Positions 34,242-43,102 of a stretch of DNA of 64,000 nt are shown piece by piece; position 1 is the stretch's first letter, and every line of letters begins with the position of its first letter. Source of the DNA: Rhodococcus rhodnii (lineage in GTDB: Bacteria > Actinomycetota > Actinomycetes > Mycobacteriales > Pseudonocardiaceae); assembly GCA_000720375.1 (NCBI GenBank), contig JOAA01000013.1, positions 434,001-498,000 of the forward strand, read 5' to 3'. The notes under the pieces are model-generated. The model had not been told where the DNA came from. It saw nothing but the letters and a program-made list of their open reading frames with translations, and did not search any database. The position numbers were made by a program, and so were the translations under genes.

Positions 34242-35211
34242 GCAGCGTGTACTCCTTCAACGCGGTGAGGACGGAACTTCCCGCGGGATCTTCCGCGGTG
34301 CACGGGACGATAGCGACATGGTCGGCGCCTGCCCGGTGGTACTTGGCGATCCGGTCCCGGATCTGGTCGGCCGTGCCGAACGCGCACACTCTGGCCAGCA
34401 GCTCAGCCGGCAGGTCGTGGGCGAGTTTGGCGTACGACTCCCCTGCCCTCGCCCGTTCAACCAGGTCGCCGTAGCCGAGTTCGGTGAACATCTCGCCGTA
34501 GCCCGGCGGTTTGAGGTACACCACGAGCTGTGAGGCCAGCTGCTGGTAACTCGCCGCTCCCGGGTTGATCGCCGCGGAGACCCACACCGCCAGCCGAGGC
34601 GGTTTGACGCCCGCGGCCCGCGCGTGCGCGTCGATCGCTTCCCGGACTCTGGCGACAATCCCTGGCGTGACGATGTTCAGCACGACCTCGTCCGCTTCCT
34701 CGGCGGCGACCCTGGTCATGATCGGACCGAACGCGGCGACCGAGACCGACCTGGACGGCAACGCGTGCCGCAGCCGGAACCCCCTGGTGCGCACGTGTTC
34801 CCCTGCGAAGTCGGAGCGGCCGTCCTCAAGGATCCCGCGCAATGCCCTGACCGTCTCGCGCATCCGTGCCGCGGACTGGTCGAAGGAGCGGTTGTGCCAG
34901 TTGGTGACGATCGTCGGGCTGGACGCGCCCAAGGCCACGTCCACCGGGCGGCCGATCAGCCTGGCCACAGAGGACATTCCCAGCGCGATGCTGACCGGGC
35001 TGCGGACCCCGACCGCCAGCGGGCCGATGCGCAGCCCGATCCGATGGGTCCGCATGCCGATCGCGGTCGCCAACGCGAAGGCGTCGAACGTCACCATCTC
35101 GCCGATCCACAGCGTCCGGTATCCCAGCCGGTCGGCCTCCTCGGCCACGTCCAGTGCCTCCAGATCCGGCCGGTACAGCCAGAACGGGATCACCGCGCCG
35201 ATCTCGCTCAC
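34231..35211 (-). CDS. LLM-class F420-dependent oxidoreductase
   Basis: The 326-residue protein is a luciferase-like TIM barrel: IPFWLYRPDLEALDVAEEADRLGYRTLWIGE at the N-terminus, TKTL-like segments near TAIGMRTHRIGLRIGPLAVGVRSPVSIALGMS, and FGTADQIRDRIAKYHRAGADHVAIVP near the C-terminus. Actinomycete members with this pattern mostly use F420; FMN cannot be excluded. Start and stop overlap the neighbouring genes (ATGA with the upstream gene, 11 bases with the MDR gene). Its partners suggest oxidation and reduction steps on a shared hydrophobic substrate. Confidence 0.85.
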   Translation of the reverse strand: MSEIGAVIPFWLYRPDLEALDVAEEADRLGYRTLWIGEMVTFDAFALATAIGMRTHRIGLRIGPLAVGVRSPVSIALGMSSVARLIGRPVDVALGASSPTIVTNWHNRSFDQSAARMRETVRALRGILEDGRSDFAGEHVRTRGFRLRHALPSRSVSVAAFGPIMTRVAAEEADEVVLNIVTPGIVARVREAIDAHARAAGVKPPRLAVWVSAAINPGAASYQQLASQLVVYLKPPGYGEMFTELGYGDLVERARAGESYAKLAHDLPAELLARVCAFGTADQIRDRIAKYHRAGADHVAIVPCTAEDPAGSSVLTALKEYTLHDR

Positions 35212-36365
35212 AGCTGCTCCGCTCTCGCCGGTTGGCCGAGCAGCAGTTTGCCGGGCAGTTCGTAGCTGGCCTGGTTGACCTGGAAGTGCGCGGTCGCGGT
35301 GTGCGCGTCACGGAACCGGCGCTCGAGTGGCGAAGGCTTGTAGATCGAGGCACCGCCGCCCAGTTCGTACATCGCGGTGGTGACTTCGGCGGCCGTGCGC
35401 ACGACATGGGTCGCGGCCAGGCGCAGGCCGACCCGCAACGATTCCGGTACCGGTTCCTCGAGGTGCGCGGCCTGCCAGGCGTCCTCAATGGACTGGTACA
35501 TCAGCACCCGGGCGGCGCGCAGTGCGGCTTCCGACGCGGCGACCGTGGCCTGGGTCTGGGAGCGTTCGGCGAGCGTACGCGTCGAACCGAGCGATTTCTT
35601 CGTCGTCGCGAGTTCGAGCAGATCGTCGATCGCGCCACGGGCGTTGCCGAGGGCAGCGGCCGCGATCGACAGGGCGAAGTAACCGAACAGCGGGAAGCGG
35701 TGCAGTGCCGTTGCGTCCGGCGGCGGGCCGTTGATCACCGAGAAGACCCGGTGATCCGGCACGAACACGTCCTTGGCCACACAGTCGTGGCTGCCGGTGC
35801 CGCGCAGGCCGTTGGTGTTCCACGTGTCCAGCACGGTCAGGTCGGCCTTCCGAATCGCGGCCACCTTCAGCGCACCGTCCAGCACGAACCCGGCGAACAG
35901 CCAGTCGGCGTGCGGGATTCCGCTGCAGAACGGCCACTGTCCAGAAAGGACGACTCCGCCGTCGACCGGCGTGCCCTTGCCGCGCGGCGCCCACACGCCC
36001 GCGGCGACCGTGGCCGGGTCGGTGAAGATCTCCTCGGCGCCTTGCCGGGGTACGTAGGCCGAGAGCAGGCTGCTTGTGACCGCGATCGAGACGCACCAGC
36101 CCGCGGACGCGTCGCCGCGAGCGATCGCCTCGGCGGTTTCCAGGCTGACCGCGGGCGGCGCCTCGGGGCCGCCAAGGCTCGCGGGTACGCCGGAGCGCAG
36201 CAGTTGAGCCTTGGTCAGCTGTTCGACGAGAGCAGGCGGCAGGGCCCGCGTTTCCTCGATGTCGACGGCCATGCTCTTCGCCAGTTCGGCACATGCTCGC
36301 GCTGCGTGGTGCATCTGCTGGAACTCACCGGGTCGCGCGCTTGCGGGAACGACTACGTCAGGCAC
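35208..36365 (-). CDS. Acyl-CoA-dehydrogenase-fold flavin monooxygenase/oxidase
   Basis: This 385-residue protein has the acyl-CoA dehydrogenase fold as used by two-component flavin monooxygenases (HsaA/HpaB-like): LPPALVEQLTKAQLLRSGVPASLGG, IARGDASAGWCVSIAVTSSLL, LSGQWPFCSGIPHADW and YELGGGASIYKPSPLERRFRDAHTAT near the end. A classical acyl-CoA dehydrogenase Glu is not evident. The GTG at 36365 has GCAGGAG upstream and a 17-base tandem repeat directly before that. It heads the leftward operon and is divergent from the SARP regulator at 36663, which probably controls it. Likely reaction: hydroxylation or dehydrogenation of an aromatic or polyketide-like compound. Confidence 0.8.
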   Translation of the reverse strand: MPDVVVPASARPGEFQQMHHAARACAELAKSMAVDIEETRALPPALVEQLTKAQLLRSGVPASLGGPEAPPAVSLETAEAIARGDASAGWCVSIAVTSSLLSAYVPRQGAEEIFTDPATVAAGVWAPRGKGTPVDGGVVLSGQWPFCSGIPHADWLFAGFVLDGALKVAAIRKADLTVLDTWNTNGLRGTGSHDCVAKDVFVPDHRVFSVINGPPPDATALHRFPLFGYFALSIAAAALGNARGAIDDLLELATTKKSLGSTRTLAERSQTQATVAASEAALRAARVLMYQSIEDAWQAAHLEEPVPESLRVGLRLAATHVVRTAAEVTTAMYELGGGASIYKPSPLERRFRDAHTATAHFQVNQASYELPGKLLLGQPARAEQL

Positions 36366-36380
36366 GGTGCACTCCTGCGT

Positions 36381-36414
36381 CGGTTCAAAATTCTTACCGG
36401 TTCACTATCTTTAC
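36381..36414. promoter_or_regulatory. 17-base tandem operator-like repeat
   Basis: CGGTTCA-6-TTAC occurs twice head-to-tail at 36381-36397 and 36398-36414. It lies just upstream of the ribosome-binding site of the acyl-CoA-dehydrogenase-like gene, in an unusually AT-rich 297-bp intergenic region (36366-36662) shared with the SARP gene. It is a direct-repeat binding site candidate for that regulator. Confidence 0.5.
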
Positions 36415-36662
36415 CATCGACCCCTCGCGCGGAGCAAACGAGAAGGTTCTTCACGTTCCGCGATAACAGTGTCACAGTCGCTCACTCGATTCGTTAACGG
36501 ATACACCGACAGCACCGCAACGCAATTGACCTTCGTTCAGAGCCAGCCAATCGCCACTCCTTTTGCTTCGCGCCTGTATATCAGTTTGAGCACATCACAA
36601 TGACGAGGTGGGCTAATCCCTTTTGTCGGTATGCTCTTTCGCGACACTCAAGAGGGGGTGCC

Positions 36663-39413
36663 ATGAGTGACGACGTCAGAGTTCTGGGCGCGTGGCATGT
36701 TTGTGTCAATGGCAGACAGGTCGACATCCCAGCAGGTCAGCTCCGCGTGTTGTTCACATCTCTGCTGTTGTCCGTGAACAAGCCGGTACGGGTCGACCGG
36801 CTCGCCGAACAACTCTGGCCGGAACACGGGCCGGCGAGCATTCGCGGCTCGTTGCACACATATGTCCGGCGGCTTCGTAAACTGCTTGGTTCAGAGCTCA
36901 TTCAAACGGGAGCCGGCGGAACATATCAGCTGACGATCCCGGACCACGCCATCGACGTGCACCGGTTCCGCGATCTGATCGACCAGGCACGGACCGCGAA
37001 AACACCGACCGAGGAACTCGCCCTGCTGTCCGCCGCGCTCGAACTGTGGCGTGGCACACCGTTCGAGGACATGTACTCGACCTGGCTGGACCGGGACGTG
37101 ATCCCGCGGCTGACCGAGGAGTGGTTCGCCGCGACCGGGCGCCGGATCGACCTGCAGCTCGACGCGGGCGCCTCGGAACAGCTGATTCCCGAGCTGTACG
37201 ACCTCACCAGCCAATACCCGGCCCGCGAATCGTTGTGGCTGCAGCTGATCACCGCGTTGCACCGGGCCGGCAGGCGCGCCGAGGCTCTCACCGCGTACCG
37301 GCAGGTCCGGGACGTCCTGCGGGAGGAGCTGGGGATCGAACCGAGCCCACAGCTGGAGGACCTGCAGCGCAGGATCCTGCTGCAGACCGACGACCGGTCC
37401 GCGACCACGTCACCACGGCAACTCCCCCACGACATCGCGCGGTTCACCGGCCGGGCCGACGAACTCGACGCCCTGGACCAGTTGTGGGTCAACCAAGGCC
37501 ACGACGGGTTGGCGATCATCTCCATCGACGGCGCGCCGGGTGTCGGCAAGACCACTCTCGCGATCCGCTGGGCACACCGCATCGTGCACATGTACCCGGA
37601 CGTCCAGCTGTACTTGAACCTGCGCGGATACGCACCCGACGGCCCAGTCACACCCGCGGCGGCCGTCGAGACGTTGCTGCGTTCACTCGGCGTCCCCAAT
37701 GAGGTCATTCCGTCCGGTTTGGACGAACGGTCCGCGCTGCTGCGCAGTACGTTGTCCGGCCGAAGAACCCTGCTGTTCCTGGACAACGCCCGGGACGCCG
37801 AACAGGTCAGGCCGCTGCTGCCCAGCACGTCAGCGCTGGTGATCGTCACCAGCCGCAACCAACTGCGCGCACTGTCCATTCGGGACGGCGCGCACCGGCT
37901 GACGTTGCACCGCCTGCGCTGTGAGCAGTCGCTGGAACTGCTCGCGGCGGCCATCGGCCACCACCGGATCGCCAAGGACATCGCGTACGCGAGCAAGCTC
38001 GTCGAACTGTGCGACCACCTGCCACTGGCCATCGCGATCGTGGCGGAACGGGCCCTACGCGCCGGATCGCTGCGAGAAGTCGTCACCGCGCTGGAGGACG
38101 AACAAGCCCGGCTGGACAACCTCGATACCCGCGACGACAACCCGTACACGAGCCTGCGGGCCGCACTGACCTGGTCTTATCACGCGTTGAGCGAGCAGGC
38201 CGCCGCCATGTTCCGCAAACTCGGGATGTACCCGGGCAACGACATCGGCTTGCCCGCGGCCATCGCACTCGCCGGCATGCCGCAGGCGCAGAGCTCGCTG
38301 GATCAGCTCGTCGCCGCACATCTGGCGGAGGAACGCCAACCCGGTCGCTACGAACTGCACGACTTGGTCCGGCTCTACGCGGCCGAGACCGCAGAACAGG
38401 ACACGCCGGAAGAACGGCACGCCGCGGCCAAGCGAGTGCTGGAGTGGTACCTGCACACCACCACCAACGCGGACCGGTTCCTGGATCCGGGTCGGCACAG
38501 GGAGTTCCTGAGGGGCATGCCCGCGCCGACCATAGCCGGCAAGGACTTCACGTCCGCTCAAGAGGCCAGAGCGTGGTTCAGCCAGGAGTACGACAGCCTG
38601 CGTTCGGTCACCGCATGGGCGGCCGCACACGGTTTTCCCGGGTACGCGTGGCGCATCGCGATGACCATGACGACCTTCTTCGACTACGCCATCCCATGGC
38701 ACGACGGCGTCGAGTTCTACCAGGCCGCGTACAAGGCGGCCAAGACCGCCGGGGAGACGATCGGCGAGGGGTACACCCTCAACTCACTCGGGTGCGTACT
38801 GCTCGACATGGGCGAGCAGCGCGCGGCCATCGCCCGCTTCCTGGCCTCACGCAGCAGGTTCCAGTCGTTGGCGGACCTTCGCGGCACGGCCATGACCACC
38901 GGCAACATCGGCCTGGCACACGTCGAACTGGAAGAGACCGACGAAGCGATGCTGTACATCCGCCAAGCGATGGAGCTCTACGAACAGCTTGGCGACAACC
39001 GCGGGTTCAGCCGCAACCTCGACAATCTCGGCATCGCGCACGCCACCAAGGGCGAGTACTGGAACGCGGTCGAGTGCTATCAGAAGGCCGTGGTCCTCAA
39101 CCACGACTCCGGGAACGCCGACCACGAGGCCTGGGTGCTCACCCACATGGGCGCCGCGTACACCGGTCTCAAGGAGTACCCGCTGTCCGTCCGCGCGTAC
39201 CGGCAGGCCGTCGACCTGTTCCGGAGAACCGGCAACGCACGGCACATGGCGAGAGTGCTGATCGACCTGGGAAGCACCCTCGACGAGGCAGGGCACCCCG
39301 GCGTGGCGCGTCGCGTCTGGGAAGCGGCCGTGACGATCATGACCGACCTCGCCGACCCACGGGCCGACGACCTCAAAGAGAAACTAGAACAATTTTCTAG
39401 AATAAAGTTATAG
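36663..39413 (+). CDS. BTAD/SARP-type regulator with NB-ARC and TPR domains (AfsR-like)
   Basis: The 916-residue protein has an OmpR-like winged helix (about 1-95), a bacterial transcriptional activation domain (about 100-245), an NB-ARC ATPase domain with Walker A DGAPGVGKTTLA near 289-300 and TLLFLDNARDAEQVRPLL, and C-terminal TPR repeats (about 690-900). This is the AfsR/large-SARP architecture, activating secondary metabolism genes. AAGAGGGGGTGCC precedes ATG 36663; the ATG at 36600 lacks this. The last codons (39384-39413) are strikingly AT-rich and include a TTA leucine codon next to the stop, which in these bacteria often implies dependence on the bldA tRNA. It is divergent from the acyl-CoA-dehydrogenase/LLM/MDR operon, its likely target. 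Confidence 0.9.
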   Translation: MSDDVRVLGAWHVCVNGRQVDIPAGQLRVLFTSLLLSVNKPVRVDRLAEQLWPEHGPASIRGSLHTYVRRLRKLLGSELIQTGAGGTYQLTIPDHAIDVHRFRDLIDQARTAKTPTEELALLSAALELWRGTPFEDMYSTWLDRDVIPRLTEEWFAATGRRIDLQLDAGASEQLIPELYDLTSQYPARESLWLQLITALHRAGRRAEALTAYRQVRDVLREELGIEPSPQLEDLQRRILLQTDDRSATTSPRQLPHDIARFTGRADELDALDQLWVNQGHDGLAIISIDGAPGVGKTTLAIRWAHRIVHMYPDVQLYLNLRGYAPDGPVTPAAAVETLLRSLGVPNEVIPSGLDERSALLRSTLSGRRTLLFLDNARDAEQVRPLLPSTSALVIVTSRNQLRALSIRDGAHRLTLHRLRCEQSLELLAAAIGHHRIAKDIAYASKLVELCDHLPLAIAIVAERALRAGSLREVVTALEDEQARLDNLDTRDDNPYTSLRAALTWSYHALSEQAAAMFRKLGMYPGNDIGLPAAIALAGMPQAQSSLDQLVAAHLAEERQPGRYELHDLVRLYAAETAEQDTPEERHAAAKRVLEWYLHTTTNADRFLDPGRHREFLRGMPAPTIAGKDFTSAQEARAWFSQEYDSLRSVTAWAAAHGFPGYAWRIAMTMTTFFDYAIPWHDGVEFYQAAYKAAKTAGETIGEGYTLNSLGCVLLDMGEQRAAIARFLASRSRFQSLADLRGTAMTTGNIGLAHVELEETDEAMLYIRQAMELYEQLGDNRGFSRNLDNLGIAHATKGEYWNAVECYQKAVVLNHDSGNADHEAWVLTHMGAAYTGLKEYPLSVRAYRQAVDLFRRTGNARHMARVLIDLGSTLDEAGHPGVARRVWEAAVTIMTDLADPRADDLKEKLEQFSRIKL

Positions 39414-39420
39414 TTCTCGT

Positions 39421-40188
39421 ATGGGGATGACGGCAGTGGTGACCGGTGGCCGCGGGATCGGGTTCGCGGTGTCCGAAGAACTGGTCCGGCAGGACCACAA
39501 GGTCGTGCTTGTGACGCGGGACCGCGCTCGCGGTGAGCAGGCCGTGGCGGCGTTGGGTGATCAGGCAGAACTGGTCGTCGGTGACCTCTCGGTGCTGGCA
39601 GACGTGCGTGCGGTCGCGGGAGAACTGCAGCGGCTGGGACGCATCGACGTCCTGGTGCACAACGCGGGCATCTGGCCGACGAAGCTGGCGCGCACACCGG
39701 ACGGGTTCGAGCAGGCGTTCGCGGTCAACCACCTCGCGCCGTTCCTGCTCAACCACCTGCTGGAGCCCAGGCGCGTGGTCCAGGTCAGCGCCGGGCTGTA
39801 CGTCAAGGGCCGGTTCGACCCGGCCCGCACGCCGACCGGCGAGGACTTCCACCGGATGCGCACGTACTGCACGACCAAACTGGCCAACCTGATGATGGTG
39901 CCGTTGTTCGCCGAACGCGGCCTGACGATCGACGCGGTGCACCCCGGCGTGATCAAGACCGGACTCGGCGACACGACCGGCCTGATGGGCCTGATCATGA
40001 AGTTCGTCAAGCGGTCATGGCCGGCGCCCCCGGTCGGCGCCGAGCCCGTCGTCAAGCTGGCCCTTGCCGAAGGCAGCGGACGCTACTACGACCGATTCAC
40101 CGAGACCCCACTCGCGCCCGTCGCCACGGACCGTGCGCTCGCGCGTCGCGTGTGGGCGCAGGCCATAGAGTTGGCCGGTGTCTCCTAA
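39421..40188 (+). CDS. Short-chain dehydrogenase/reductase
   Basis: A 255-residue SDR of the retinol-dehydrogenase-like group: VVTGGRGIGFAVSEELVRQ near 5-23, HNAGIWP near 79-85, catalytic YCTTK near 142-146 and DAVHPGVIKTGLGD. GRGIG replaces the more usual GxxxGIG with good spacing. ATG 39421 lies seven bases after the SARP stop without a clear Shine-Dalgarno; an ATG six bases later would also serve. It overlaps the TetR gene start by 11 bases, so it forms an operon with that regulator. Confidence 0.85.
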   Translation: MGMTAVVTGGRGIGFAVSEELVRQDHKVVLVTRDRARGEQAVAALGDQAELVVGDLSVLADVRAVAGELQRLGRIDVLVHNAGIWPTKLARTPDGFEQAFAVNHLAPFLLNHLLEPRRVVQVSAGLYVKGRFDPARTPTGEDFHRMRTYCTTKLANLMMVPLFAERGLTIDAVHPGVIKTGLGDTTGLMGLIMKFVKRSWPAPPVGAEPVVKLALAEGSGRYYDRFTETPLAPVATDRALARRVWAQAIELAGVS

Positions 40189-40774
40189 GCAGCTGCGCGG
40201 CGAGGCCACAGTCTCCCGATTGCTGACTGCGGCCCTGGACGTGTTCGACTCGTCCGGACACGACGGCTTCACGGTGCACGCCGTCACGGCCGCGAGCGGC
40301 GTCAGCCTCGGCAGCCTGTACCACCACTTCGGCAACTTCGACGGCCTCGCTGCCGCGTTGTACAGCCGCTGCATGGACGAACTGCTGGACTCGTTGATCG
40401 CCGCGTTGGACAACGTCCGGGCCGCGCGCACCGGCATCCAGGCGATCGTCGTGGCGTACCTGGAGTTCACGCGGGACAACGCGGCAGCGGCCCGGTTCAT
40501 CCACGCGTCGGCGTACGCCGGTTATCTGGCCACCCACGCCGAACGGGTCACGGCGGCGAAAGCGCCGAAGCTCAAGGTGCTCGCGGACTGGCTGCGGCCG
40601 CACGTGGCCGCGGGCAGGCTCGTCGAGATTCCCGAGCCGCTGGTGGAGATCCTGCTGATCGGCCCGGTCGCGGAAACCGCGCGGCGCTGGCTGTCCGGGA
40701 TACCCGGGCTGGACATCGAGCAGGCGATCAAGGTGCTACCGGATCGGATCTGGCACTCACTTCGCGCTGATTAG
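40178..40774 (+). CDS. TetR-family regulator
   Basis: The 198-residue protein starts with a TetR helix-turn-helix (RLLTAALDVFDSSGHDGFTVHAVTAASGVSLGSLYHHFGNFDGLAAALY, about 14-60) followed by a helical ligand domain. The GTG at 40178 overlaps the SDR gene, so it is probably co-transcribed and may repress that operon in response to the SDR's substrate. The end overlaps the convergent phosphotriesterase region by 18 bases. Ligand unknown. Confidence 0.85.
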   Translation: MSPKQLRGEATVSRLLTAALDVFDSSGHDGFTVHAVTAASGVSLGSLYHHFGNFDGLAAALYSRCMDELLDSLIAALDNVRAARTGIQAIVVAYLEFTRDNAAAARFIHASAYAGYLATHAERVTAAKAPKLKVLADWLRPHVAAGRLVEIPEPLVEILLIGPVAETARRWLSGIPGLDIEQAIKVLPDRIWHSLRAD

Positions 40775-41632
40775 CCAGTCCGCGGCGAACGCCATCGCCG
40801 GGTTGCCGATGAAGATCTGCGCCGCCAAGCCGAATTCCCGCTCCAGCCGCGGCTGCAGCTCGCGGATCAGGTACGACATTCCCGGCCGCGACCGGGCCGC
40901 CGCCGTGGTCGTATCCCCGCCGAGCAGCAGCTGTTCGGCATGACCGGCTTCGATCAACGCGGCCAGGCAGTCGAACAGCCGCCAGTCCGTGGCGTGGTTG
41001 GCCTGGGACGGCCCGTCAAACGCCAGGAACGCACCGGAACGCGCGAGGTCCCGGTGCATCCGCATGTCCGGCGTCCTGTTCAGGTGGCCGAGGATCACCC
41101 GGTCGACCGGGACCTCCAACCTCCCGCACAACAGATCCAGCACCTCGTGGCCACCCGTGCCGCCTTCCAGGTGCACACCGATCGGCGCTCCGGTCGCCCG
41201 ATGCGCCTGTGCCGCCGCGGCCATGGTGTGCCGGGCGTGCTCGTCGATGCCGTGGAAGTCCCCGGCGACCTTGATCATCCCCGCCTAGGACAGTTCCGCG
41301 ATGAACACGTCAGCCAGCCGGTCCCAGATGTCCTCGAGGGACGCGTAGTGCCTCGCTTGGTGCAGCCCGGTGGCCGCGACGATGTGCACGCCGGTCGCCC
41401 GGGAGATCTCGACCAGCCGATCCCACTGCCGTCCCATGCCGTGCGGCGTCCACTGCACGATCGACTGGCCGCCGAGCGCGGCGTACCGCTGGACCTCGAC
41501 CAACGCGGCGGCCGCGTCGTCGAGTTCCTGGCCTGGCAGCGCGGGCGTACGCAGGAACAGGTGGTCGTGGGCGTCGCAAATGCCCAGTTCCTCCGGTGGG
41601 ATGTCCCCCAGGACCGTTCGGACCACATTCAC
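40757..41632 (-). pseudogene. Phosphotriesterase-family gene interrupted by an in-frame amber codon
   Basis: Two halves lie in the same frame. 41285-41632 encodes the N-terminal part (GDIPPEELGICDAHDHLFLRTP with the HxH metal ligands). 40757-41278 encodes the rest: IKVAG with the Lys that is carbamylated in this family, GVHLEGG, ILGHLNRTPDMRMHRDLA and the GGDTT Asp. Only a TAG at 41285-41287 plus two codons (GCG GGG) separate them: AELS-stop-AG-MIKVAG. Relatives usually have roughly eight more residues here, so a small deletion may accompany the stop. All visible metal ligands are intact, so this may be a young pseudogene, a sequencing error, a two-chain enzyme (the second half has its own ATG at 41278), or a recoded stop. 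It lies 48 bases downstream of the CMD gene. Confidence 0.75.
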
Positions 41633-41680
41633 TCGGCTGTTATACCTAGTACATCCAACGAATGTCGCCCGCTTTGGCTG

Positions 41681-42130
41681 TCACCAAGTCGCGCCGGCCT
41701 GCTGCCGGACCGCACGGTTGATCCGGTTGAACATGTTCGTCATCGCGATGTGCAGGACGATCGCGGACAGCTGGTTCTCGTCGAAGTGGGCTGCGGCGGC
41801 GTCCCAGATCTCGTCGGTCACGCCCGGCTCGCCGTCCTGGATCCGGGTGGCGGCCTCGGCCAACGCGAGTGCTGCCCGCTCCGGCTCGGTGAAGAACGGC
41901 GTCTCGCGCCACGTGACCACGTTGTGCAGCCGCTCGTCGGTCTCACCGTGCTTCTTCGCCGAGTGGATTCCGGCGAACACGCACGGGCTGCAGCCGTTGA
42001 TCTGGCTGGCCCGCAGATGGACCAGCTCAAGCACGCGCTGGTCGGCACCACCGGCCTGGATCACTTTGTTGAGCAGCTGGATCGCGGTCATCATGTCGGG
42101 GCTCACCGAGCCCTTCAAGCGTGGTTCCAC
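41681..42130 (-). CDS. Carboxymuconolactone decarboxylase family (AhpD-like) protein
   Basis: A 149-residue AhpD-fold protein with the CxxC motif in NGCSPCVFAGIHSAKKHGE near 45-63 and ALALAEAATRIQDGEPGVTDEIWDAAAAHF. Such proteins act as peroxidases through the CxxC pair or as decarboxylases. The start is GTG at 42130 with GAGGGAG nine bases upstream. It is divergent from an ECF sigma factor of the ECF41 type; in ECF41 loci exactly this kind of gene (carboxymuconolactone decarboxylase, oxidoreductase or epimerase) is the sole conserved neighbour and target. GTTACC and GGTAAC (42150-42155, 42205-42210) flank the shared region. Confidence 0.9.
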   Translation of the reverse strand: MEPRLKGSVSPDMMTAIQLLNKVIQAGGADQRVLELVHLRASQINGCSPCVFAGIHSAKKHGETDERLHNVVTWRETPFFTEPERAALALAEAATRIQDGEPGVTDEIWDAAAAHFDENQLSAIVLHIAMTNMFNRINRAVRQQAGATW

Positions 42131-42213
42131 CTGTGTTGCTCCCTCATCGGTTACCTATGCCCTTCCGGGCTCGTCATCACCCATGACGAAGCAGATCCGA
42201 GGAAGGTAACAAC

Positions 42214-43071
42214 ATGTCCCACACCAGCCCGGCCGAGGCGTTCGAGGCCCAGCGCGACCGGCTGCGCGCGGTCGCGTACCGCATGCTCGGGTCGCACGCG
42301 GACGCCGAGGACGTGGTCCAGGAGGCGTGGCTGCGGCTTTCCCGGCAGGACACGGCGACCATCCACAACCTCACCGGCTGGCTGACCACAGTGGTCGGCC
42401 GGATCAGCCTCGACGTCCTGCGATCACGTCAGGCTCATCCTCAGGCGTTCTACGATGAGCTCGTCGTGACGCCCGATGACGGCCCAGTGCCCGAGGACGA
42501 CGTGGCACTCGCCGACTCGATCGGACTGGCGCTCCTGGTCGTGCTCGACTCGCTCAAACCAAGCGAGCGGCTGGCGTTCGTGTTGCACGACCTGTTCGCG
42601 GTGCCGTTCGAGGAGATCGGCCGGATCCTGGGCAAGTCCACCGCGGCGGCCAAAATGCTCGCCAGCCGCGCTCGCGGCAAGGTACAGGCGACTGAACGGT
42701 CCACGGTTTCCGGCCGCGAACAGCGGAAGGTGGTCGACGCGTTCCTGGCGGCGGCACGCGACGGCGATTTCGAGGGGTTGCTGCGCGTGCTCGACCCGGA
42801 GGTGAAGTTCACCGTCGATACCGGTGACGGTGTGGTCGTCGTCCTCGGTGCCACCAAGGTCGCTGCTGGCGCGCGACTGTCTGCCTCCGGAGCCGTGCAC
42901 GGGCACGAGGTACTCGTCAACGGCCTTCCCGGGATCGTGGCGTGGCGTGCGGACGGCACTCCGCTGTCGGTCGTGGCTTTCTCCGTGGTCGACGGCCGGA
43001 TCATCAGCATTGCCGTCGTGACAGACCCGGCCAAGCTCTCATCGATGGACCTGCCCAAGCCGGGGTGGTGA
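42214..43071 (+). CDS. ECF41-type sigma factor with C-terminal SnoaL-like domain
   Basis: The 285-residue protein has sigma region 2 (RLRAVAYRMLGSHADAEDVVQEAWLRLS near 15-43), sigma region 4 (LKPSERLAFVLHDLFAVPFEEIGRILGKSTAAAKMLASRARGK near 113-155) and a SnoaL/NTF2-like domain (about 170-285), which in ECF41 replaces a separate anti-sigma factor. The family's DGGGK motif is degenerate here (DTGDGVVVVLGATKV), so its auto-inhibitory control may differ. GAGGAAGG precedes the ATG. It is divergent from its probable target, the CMD gene. A clear ECF41 consensus promoter was not found in the short gap. Confidence 0.85.
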   Translation: MSHTSPAEAFEAQRDRLRAVAYRMLGSHADAEDVVQEAWLRLSRQDTATIHNLTGWLTTVVGRISLDVLRSRQAHPQAFYDELVVTPDDGPVPEDDVALADSIGLALLVVLDSLKPSERLAFVLHDLFAVPFEEIGRILGKSTAAAKMLASRARGKVQATERSTVSGREQRKVVDAFLAAARDGDFEGLLRVLDPEVKFTVDTGDGVVVVLGATKVAAGARLSASGAVHGHEVLVNGLPGIVAWRADGTPLSVVAFSVVDGRIISIAVVTDPAKLSSMDLPKPGW

Positions 43072-43102
43072 TGACGCTGTCGTCACCACCGCCCCGAGCC
43101 CG

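Noticed and set aside
42131..42213. ECF41 promoter consensus (TGTCACA...CGTC) between the CMD and sigma genes
   Set aside because: No adequate match with correct spacing was found; only GTTACC/GGTAAC inverted blocks are present.
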